This document shows, piece after piece, positions 59,313 to 64,000 of a stretch of 64,000 nucleotides of DNA. The notes under the pieces were generated by a model. The model ran no database searches. It saw only the letters and a list, made by a program, of their open reading frames with translations, and was not told the DNA's origin. This stretch comes from Kribbella sandramycini (GTDB lineage: Bacteria > Actinomycetota > Actinomycetes > Propionibacteriales > Kribbellaceae). The DNA lies in assembly GCF_013131805.1 (NCBI RefSeq), contig NZ_JABJRC010000007.1, positions 62,001 through 126,000 of the forward strand, written 5' to 3'. The translations under genes were made by a program, and so were the position numbers. The first letter of the stretch is position 1, and each line of letters starts with the position of its first letter.

Positions 59313-60275
59313 GTGAGCGTCGCGTTGTTCACGTTGGGCGGCACCATCGCCATGGGCGGCGACCGCCGGTTGACCGGAGCCGATCTGACGGCGGCGGTGC
59401 CGGGGCTGGCCGAGCTGGGCCGTCCGGTCGAGATCCAGGACATCGAGGCAGTGCCGAGCGCCAATCTGACCGCGGCGAAGGTGCTCGAGGTGGTCGACGC
59501 GGCGTCCAAGGCGATCGCCGCGGGCGCGACCGGCGTGGTGGTCACCCAGGGCACGGACACCTTGGAGGAGACGGCGTTCCTGGTCGACCAGGTGTGGCCG
59601 CACCCGCAGCCCTTCGTCCTGACCGGCGCCCTGCGGAACCCGACCCTCGCCGGCCCGGACGGCCCGGCGAACCTGCTCGCCGCCTGCCGCGTCGCCTGCT
59701 CCCCCGCGGCCCGCGACCTCGGCGCGCTCGTCGTGTTCAAGGACGAGATCCACGCCGCCCGCTGGGTCCGTAAGACGCACACCACCAGTACGTCGGCGTT
59801 CGCGTCGCCGGCCACCGGGCCGATCGGCCACGTCGTCGAGGAGCAGGTCCGCGTCCTCACCCGTCCGGCGCGGCTGGACGGCCTCCAGGGCAGCGCGGAG
59901 CCGAGTGTGCTCGAAGCCACCAAGGTCGCGCTCTATCCGATCACGATGGACGACGACGGCCTCCTGCTGCGTGGTCTGGCCGACACCCACCAGGGCCTGG
60001 TCGTCGCCGCGCTCGGCGCCGGTCACGTGCCGAACGCGCTCGTCCCGGCGCTCGAAGCGCTCGCCGCGACGATGCCCGTCGTCCTCACCTCGCGGACGGG
60101 TGCGGGCTCGATCCTGCGCAACACCTACGCCGGCCCGGGCGCCGAGATCGATCTGCTCCAACGCGGTCTGATCGACGGCGGCTTCCTCGACCCCTACAAG
60201 GCGCGGGTGCTGCTTCGGTTGCTGCTGGCAACTGACGAGGACGACGTCAGCGGGGCTTTCGCGCAATATCGTTGA
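59313..60275 (+). CDS. L-asparaginase (type I/II-like)
   Basis: A 320-residue asparaginase that hydrolyses L-asparagine to aspartate and ammonia. The first catalytic motif is LFTLGGTIAMGG near residue 9 (Thr in GGTIA) and the second is VVVTQGTDTLEETAF near 85 (Thr and Asp of the second dyad). Lys in VVFKDEIHAARWVRK completes the set. No signal peptide, so it is cytosolic. Start GTG is at 59313. Its 3' end overlaps the convergent sigma gene by 29 bases. Confidence 0.93.
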   Translation: MSVALFTLGGTIAMGGDRRLTGADLTAAVPGLAELGRPVEIQDIEAVPSANLTAAKVLEVVDAASKAIAAGATGVVVTQGTDTLEETAFLVDQVWPHPQPFVLTGALRNPTLAGPDGPANLLAACRVACSPAARDLGALVVFKDEIHAARWVRKTHTTSTSAFASPATGPIGHVVEEQVRVLTRPARLDGLQGSAEPSVLEATKVALYPITMDDDGLLLRGLADTHQGLVVAALGAGHVPNALVPALEALAATMPVVLTSRTGAGSILRNTYAGPGAEIDLLQRGLIDGGFLDPYKARVLLRLLLATDEDDVSGAFAQYR

Positions 60276-61476
60276 GGGCGGCCGCCTTCAGCGTCAGATA
60301 GTCGCGCTCGGGGATGCTCGTCGTCCCCAGCGCGGCCGCCCGGAAGTGTTCGACGGCGGTCGCGAGGTCGCCGCGCATCTCGTACAGGTGGCCGCGGGTC
60401 GCGTCCAGCCGGTGGTTGCCGCGCAGTTCGTCGTCCAACGGCTCCAGTAGCTTCAGGCCGGCGTCCGGCCCGTCGACCATGGCCGCGGCGATGGCGCGGT
60501 TGAGCTTGACCATCGGGTTCCCGGACAGGCTCTCCAGGAGGCCGTAGAGCGCGAGGATCTGCGGCCAGTCGGTGTCCTCGGCGCGGTCGACCTCGTCGTG
60601 CAGCGCGGCAATGGCGGCCTGCAGCTGGTACTCCCCCAGCGGCGGCGAGCTGAACGCCTGTACGGCCAGCTCAACGCCTTCGGTGATGTACGTCTGGTTC
60701 CAGAGGCTGCGGTCCTGATCGGCCAGTGGGATCAGTTCACCGGCGCTGCCGGTCCGTGCGGCGCGACGGGCGTCAGTCAGCAGCATGAGCGCCAGCAGAC
60801 CAGTCACCTGGCCGTTGTCGAGCTGGCGGCGTACTGCGCGGGTCAGCCGGATCGCCTCACTCGACAGGTCGCTCCGGTGCAGCTCTGGGCCGCTGCTACT
60901 CGCATAGCCTTCGTTGAACATCAGATACAGCACATGCAGCACATTGCGAAGCCGATCGTCCGCATCGGTCGCCAGCTCGAAGGTGGCGCCTTTGAGCCGC
61001 CCCTTGGCCCGGCTGATCCGCTGCGCCATCGTTGCCTCCGGCACCAGGTACGCCGTGGCGATCTCGGCCGTTGTGAGCCCACCGACCGCCCGCAGCGTCA
61101 GTGCGATCGCCGAGGCCGGTGTCAGCGACGGGTGGCAGCAGAGGAAGAGCAGACGCAGTGTGTCGTCCTGCTCCTCGACCTCCTCCGGCGGGATGTCCCG
61201 CAGCGCCGCCTTCTCCTCACGGCGCCGTCGGGCCTGCTCCTGCCGGACCTCGTCGATGAACCGACGCAACGCTGTCTGGATCAGCCATGCCTTCGGGTTG
61301 TCCGGTCGGCCGTCCCGCGGCCAGGTGGTCGCAGCCGCCAGCAAGGCCTCCTGTACGGCGTCCTCGGCCGCAGCGAAGTCGCCGGTGCGCCGGACGACCA
61401 CACCGAGGACCTGCGGCGTCAGCTCACGCAGCAGGTCCTCGAGGAGGTGGTCGTCAGATATCCCAGAAGTCGGCAT
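60247..61476 (-). CDS. ECF42-type RNA polymerase sigma factor
   Basis: A 409-residue sigma factor. Region 2 (about 15-85) contains RTGDFAAAEDAVQEALLAA and DNPKAWLIQTALRRFIDEVR. Region 4 (about 115-175) contains LLFLCCHPSLTPASAIALTLRAVGGLTTAEIA. The long C-terminal half (about 185-400: LYLMFNEGY, IAALHDEVDRAEDTDWPQIL, HLYEMRGDLATAVEHF) is the TPR-like extension of the ECF42 group, thought to take the place of an anti-sigma factor. It overlaps the DGPF gene by 23 bases and is translationally coupled to it. Confidence 0.92.
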   Translation of the reverse strand: MPTSGISDDHLLEDLLRELTPQVLGVVVRRTGDFAAAEDAVQEALLAAATTWPRDGRPDNPKAWLIQTALRRFIDEVRQEQARRRREEKAALRDIPPEEVEEQDDTLRLLFLCCHPSLTPASAIALTLRAVGGLTTAEIATAYLVPEATMAQRISRAKGRLKGATFELATDADDRLRNVLHVLYLMFNEGYASSSGPELHRSDLSSEAIRLTRAVRRQLDNGQVTGLLALMLLTDARRAARTGSAGELIPLADQDRSLWNQTYITEGVELAVQAFSSPPLGEYQLQAAIAALHDEVDRAEDTDWPQILALYGLLESLSGNPMVKLNRAIAAAMVDGPDAGLKLLEPLDDELRGNHRLDATRGHLYEMRGDLATAVEHFRAAALGTTSIPERDYLTLKAAALNDIARKPR

Positions 61477-61861
61477 CCGAGTCCATCAGCCGGCGGACCT
61501 CGATCGGCTGCTCGAGCGGCACGCCACCCGGGCCAGGCGCGCTGGACTGCTCGGCGGCGATCTCCAGCGCGCGCTCCTCGGAGTCGACGTCGATCAGCGT
61601 GTACCCGGCCAGGACCTCCTTGGCCTCGGCGTACGGGCCGTCGGTGATCACCGGCGCGCTGACGCCGGCCGCACGGACCACCTTGGCGTGCTTCGGCCAG
61701 GTCAGCCCCTGGACCTCGACCAGCTCACCACTGGCCCGCAGGCGCTCCAGGCCGTCGCTCAGGTACTGCATGTGGGCCTTCATGTCGGCCTCGTCCCAGT
61801 CGTGCATGATCGTCTCGGTGTTGCCACCGTCGTGGTTCATCAGCAGCAGGAACTTGGTCAT
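61454..61861 (-). CDS. YCII/DGPF-domain protein linked to ECF42 sigma
   Basis: A 135-residue protein of the YCII-related DGPF family. It starts MTKFLLLMNHDGG and has the hallmark VITDGPYAEAKEVLAGYTLIDV near residue 75, a ferredoxin-like fold. DGPF proteins are encoded next to ECF42 sigma factors and appear to be part of their regulon or signalling. Its GGAG ribosome binding site and the overlap with the sigma gene suggest coupled synthesis. The enzymatic role, if any, is unknown. Confidence 0.92.
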   Translation of the reverse strand: MTKFLLLMNHDGGNTETIMHDWDEADMKAHMQYLSDGLERLRASGELVEVQGLTWPKHAKVVRAAGVSAPVITDGPYAEAKEVLAGYTLIDVDSEERALEIAAEQSSAPGPGGVPLEQPIEVRRLMDSDADFWDI

Positions 61862-61922
61862 CTCGCGTCTCCTTCTTCGGGGTGTTTTACCGAAGGACGA
61901 AGCTGTCCGGGCGTTCTCTACA

Positions 61923-63095
61923 TCAGTCCAGCAACGCGTCGACGAACTGCTCCGGGTCGAACGGCGCCAGGTCGTCCGCGCCCTCGCCGAGGCCGACCAG
62001 CTTCACCGGCACACCGAGCTCGCGCTGCACCGCGATCACGATGCCGCCCTTGGCCGTGCCGTCCAGCTTGGTCAGCACCAGGCCGGTGACGTTGATGACC
62101 TCGGCGAACACCCGCGCCTGGGTGAGCCCGTTCTGGCCGGTGGTCGCGTCGATGACGAGCAGCACCTCGTCGACCTCGGCCGACTTCTCGATGACCCGCT
62201 TGACCTTGCCGAGCTCGTCCATCAGGCCGGTCTTGGTGTGCAGCCGCCCGGCGGTGTCGACCAGGACGACGTCCGCCTCCTCGGCGATGCCCTGCTTGAC
62301 CGCGTCGAACGCGATGCTGGCCGGGTCCCCGCCCTCGGGGCCGCGCACGGTCCGGGCGCCGACCCGCTCACCCCAGGTCTGCAGCTGGTCCGCGGCGGCG
62401 GCGCGGAAGGTGTCCGCCGCGCCCAGGACGACGTGCTTGTCCTCGGCGACGAGCACGCGGGCGAGCCGGCCGACGGTCGTCGTCTTGCCGGTGCCGTTGA
62501 CGCCGACGACCAGGACGACGGCCGGCTGCGCCTCCTTGCGGGTCACCGCGAGCGAGCGGTCCATCGACGGGTCGACCAGCGTGATCAGCTCTTCGCGCAG
62601 GACGTCGCGGGCCTGGGCGGCGCCGACGCCCTCGACGCGCATCCGCGTCCGCAGCTTGTCGACCAGCTCCTGCGTGGGGCCGACGCCGACGTCCGCGGTG
62701 ATCAGCGTGGTCTCGATGTCCTCCCACGTCTCCTCGTCCAGCTTGTCGCGGGACAGCAGCGCGAGCAGGCCCTTGCCGAGCGAACCCTGCGACCGGGCCA
62801 GCCGCGCGCGCAGCCGGACCAGCCGGCCCTGCGCGGACTCGGGCTTCTCGACGGTCGGCGCGACCGGCTCGGCGGGCAGCTCGGTGTCCTCGAGCGTGCG
62901 GGTCGGGGTGTCCCGGGGCTGCTCGGCGTCCTCGCCGACGGTCGGCTCGGCCGGCTCGATGGTCGGCGTGGTCGCCGCCGGCAACTCCGACCGCCGGCGG
63001 CGGGCGGCGACGAGCCCGGCGACAGCGCCCAGCACGACCACCCCCGCGATGATGATCGCGAGCAGGACCTGATCAGTCAGCAAAGGGATCGACAC
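61923..63095 (-). CDS. ftsY: Signal recognition particle receptor FtsY
   Basis: FtsY is the membrane-associated GTPase that receives Ffh-ribosome complexes. The 390-residue protein has an N-terminal transmembrane helix (about 8-32) ending in RRRR, an acidic Thr/Glu/Pro linker (to about 85), and the NG domain. The G-domain motifs are GVNGTGKTTTVGRLA near 200, DTAGRLHTKTGLMDEL near 280 and LTKLDGTAKGG near 340. The N-terminal helix is typical of actinobacteria. It is 43 bases downstream of an ABC exporter gene on the same strand. Confidence 0.97.
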   Translation of the reverse strand: MSIPLLTDQVLLAIIIAGVVVLGAVAGLVAARRRRSELPAATTPTIEPAEPTVGEDAEQPRDTPTRTLEDTELPAEPVAPTVEKPESAQGRLVRLRARLARSQGSLGKGLLALLSRDKLDEETWEDIETTLITADVGVGPTQELVDKLRTRMRVEGVGAAQARDVLREELITLVDPSMDRSLAVTRKEAQPAVVLVVGVNGTGKTTTVGRLARVLVAEDKHVVLGAADTFRAAAADQLQTWGERVGARTVRGPEGGDPASIAFDAVKQGIAEEADVVLVDTAGRLHTKTGLMDELGKVKRVIEKSAEVDEVLLVIDATTGQNGLTQARVFAEVINVTGLVLTKLDGTAKGGIVIAVQRELGVPVKLVGLGEGADDLAPFDPEQFVDALLD

Positions 63096-63138
63096 GATTC
63101 CCCATCTTGGCAGACGCGCGGCCCGCGCAGCGCATCCG

Positions 63139-64000
63139 TCACCGCAGAAGCACTTCTTGTCGCGCTACGTGATCGGGCACGAGCTCCGGCCGGTGGGTGA
63201 GCAGGACGACCGTCCGCTCGCCGGCCGCGGCGAACAGGTCGGCCAGCAGCGCTCGCCCGGTCTCCTCGTCCAGATGCTCGGTCGGCTCGTCCAGGACCAG
63301 TACGTCGCGCTGCGCGAGCAGGAGCCGGGCGAACGCCAGCCGCTGCCGCTGACCGCCGGACAGCCGTGCGCCGTGCTCACCGACCAGCGTGTCCAGCCCG
63401 TCCGCCAGGCCTTCGACGAAGGCCCCGAGCCGGGCCAGGTAGAGCGCCCGCCAGATCCGCAGGTCGCTGACCCCTGGGTCCGCGAGCAGGAGGTTCTCTC
63501 GGATCGTCGTGTCGAACACATGGCTCTCCTGGGTGAGCAGACCGACCACCGACCGCACCTGGTCGCCTTCCAGACTGGCCAGGTCGACGCCGTCCAGCAG
63601 AACCTGGCCGGCGCGCGGCTCCAGGAACCGCAGCAGTACGGCGGCCAGGGTGCTCTTGCCCGCGCCGCTCGGCCCGGTGATCACTACTCGGCTCCCGGCC
63701 GGCATGTCCAGGCTCAGCTCACTCAGTACGTCGCTATCGGCGCCGTACCCGACTCGGAGCTGCCGGACCTGCAGTCCGCGCCCCTGCGGCAGCGCTACCG
63801 GTTTCCGAGGCTCAGCGACCGGCTCTGGGCTGTCGACCAACTCCTGAACCCGACCGAGCGAAGAGCGCACTCTGATCGCCAACTGCGCTGCTGCGGGGAC
63901 GCCGCCGAGCACATCGGCCAACGCCAGCGGAGTGAGGACAAGTACGGCGAACACCGCGCCGGTAATGCTCGCCGTACTGCCCAGCACCAGACCGGCGATA
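63139..64000 (-). CDS. CydC-type ABC exporter, 5' end cut by window edge
   Basis: The visible 287 residues are the end of the transmembrane domain (about 1-55) and the full ATPase domain of an ABC half-exporter. Motifs are Walker A GPSGAGKSTLAAVLL, Q-loop LTQESHVF, signature LSGGQRQRLAFARL and Walker B VLVLDEPTEHLDEE. The linker and the phrase RVQELVDSPEPVAEP resemble CydC of the thiol-reductant exporter CydDC needed for cytochrome bd assembly. Without the N-terminal half or neighbours, the CydC identity is likely but not certain. The frame stays open to the window edge. Confidence 0.85.
   Translation of the reverse strand, partial: IAGLVLGSTASITGAVFAVLVLTPLALADVLGGVPAAAQLAIRVRSSLGRVQELVDSPEPVAEPRKPVALPQGRGLQVRQLRVGYGADSDVLSELSLDMPAGSRVVITGPSGAGKSTLAAVLLRFLEPRAGQVLLDGVDLASLEGDQVRSVVGLLTQESHVFDTTIRENLLLADPGVSDLRIWRALYLARLGAFVEGLADGLDTLVGEHGARLSGGQRQRLAFARLLLAQRDVLVLDEPTEHLDEETGRALLADLFAAAGERTVVLLTHRPELVPDHVARQEVLLR

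Noticed and set aside
1..64000. tRNA, rRNA, insertion sequences and prophage genes
   Set aside because: None could be found by reading the intergenic regions; gaps between genes are mostly below 200 bases.

Overview
The window is high-GC DNA, roughly 70% by eye, with dense genes, many GTG starts and 4-base start/stop overlaps. The housekeeping order is typical of Actinomycetota: pyrH-tsf-rpsB; xerC/yraN/yifB/dprA; rpsP-khpA-rimM-trmD-rplS-lepB-lepB-rnhB-DUF2469; ffh; ftsY; amtB-glnB-glnD. Gene content and style suggest a Kribbella-like member of the Propionibacteriales. That is inference, because no rRNA or tRNA gene was found to test it.

Layout. 1-10421: translation genes (UMP kinase cut by the left edge, EF-Ts, S2), a degenerate M23 peptidase, an Rrf2 regulator, XerC, an amino-acid permease, and the yraN-yifB-dprA group, which has a striking CTCCTA hexamer repeat in the dprA leader. 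10495-18000: a RibD/DHFR-like reductase, an AraC regulator, then the minus-strand S16-to-RNase HII operon containing a TrmD-GNAT fusion. 18135-24350: a sugar module with GH4 glycosidase, DeoR regulator, PfkB kinase and an ABC importer without its own ATPase. 24396-25965: an NfeD-like/flotillin pair.

26041-35466: secreted cell-wall and protein hydrolases, namely an M23 peptidase and an amidase that share a C-terminal module, an S1 protease under a LacI-type operator, and two tandem transglycosylases with Pro/Thr tails. A two-component system and an amidohydrolase lie among them. 35607-41381: ffh, an unrecognised two-gene unit with an HExxH protein, a divergent arginase, a secreted neocarzinostatin-like protein behind a DtxR/IdeR box, and a DUF2332 protein.

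41452-52232 is the most unusual part: a 2075-residue secreted RHS protein whose C-terminus resembles a Tse2-type ADP-ribosyltransferase toxin, a small gene directly downstream that is a candidate immunity gene, and a divergent 1350-residue secreted protein with DNRLRE, FG-GAP and ricin-type modules.

52233-64000: the nitrogen-control operon amtB-glnB-glnD with a GlnR-type operator, a TetR regulator, a sigma-like protein with a membrane anchor, a FAD reductase facing an XRE-cupin regulator, L-asparaginase, an ECF42-type sigma factor with its DGPF partner, FtsY, and a CydC-type ABC exporter cut by the right edge. No CRISPR array, insertion sequence or prophage was seen.
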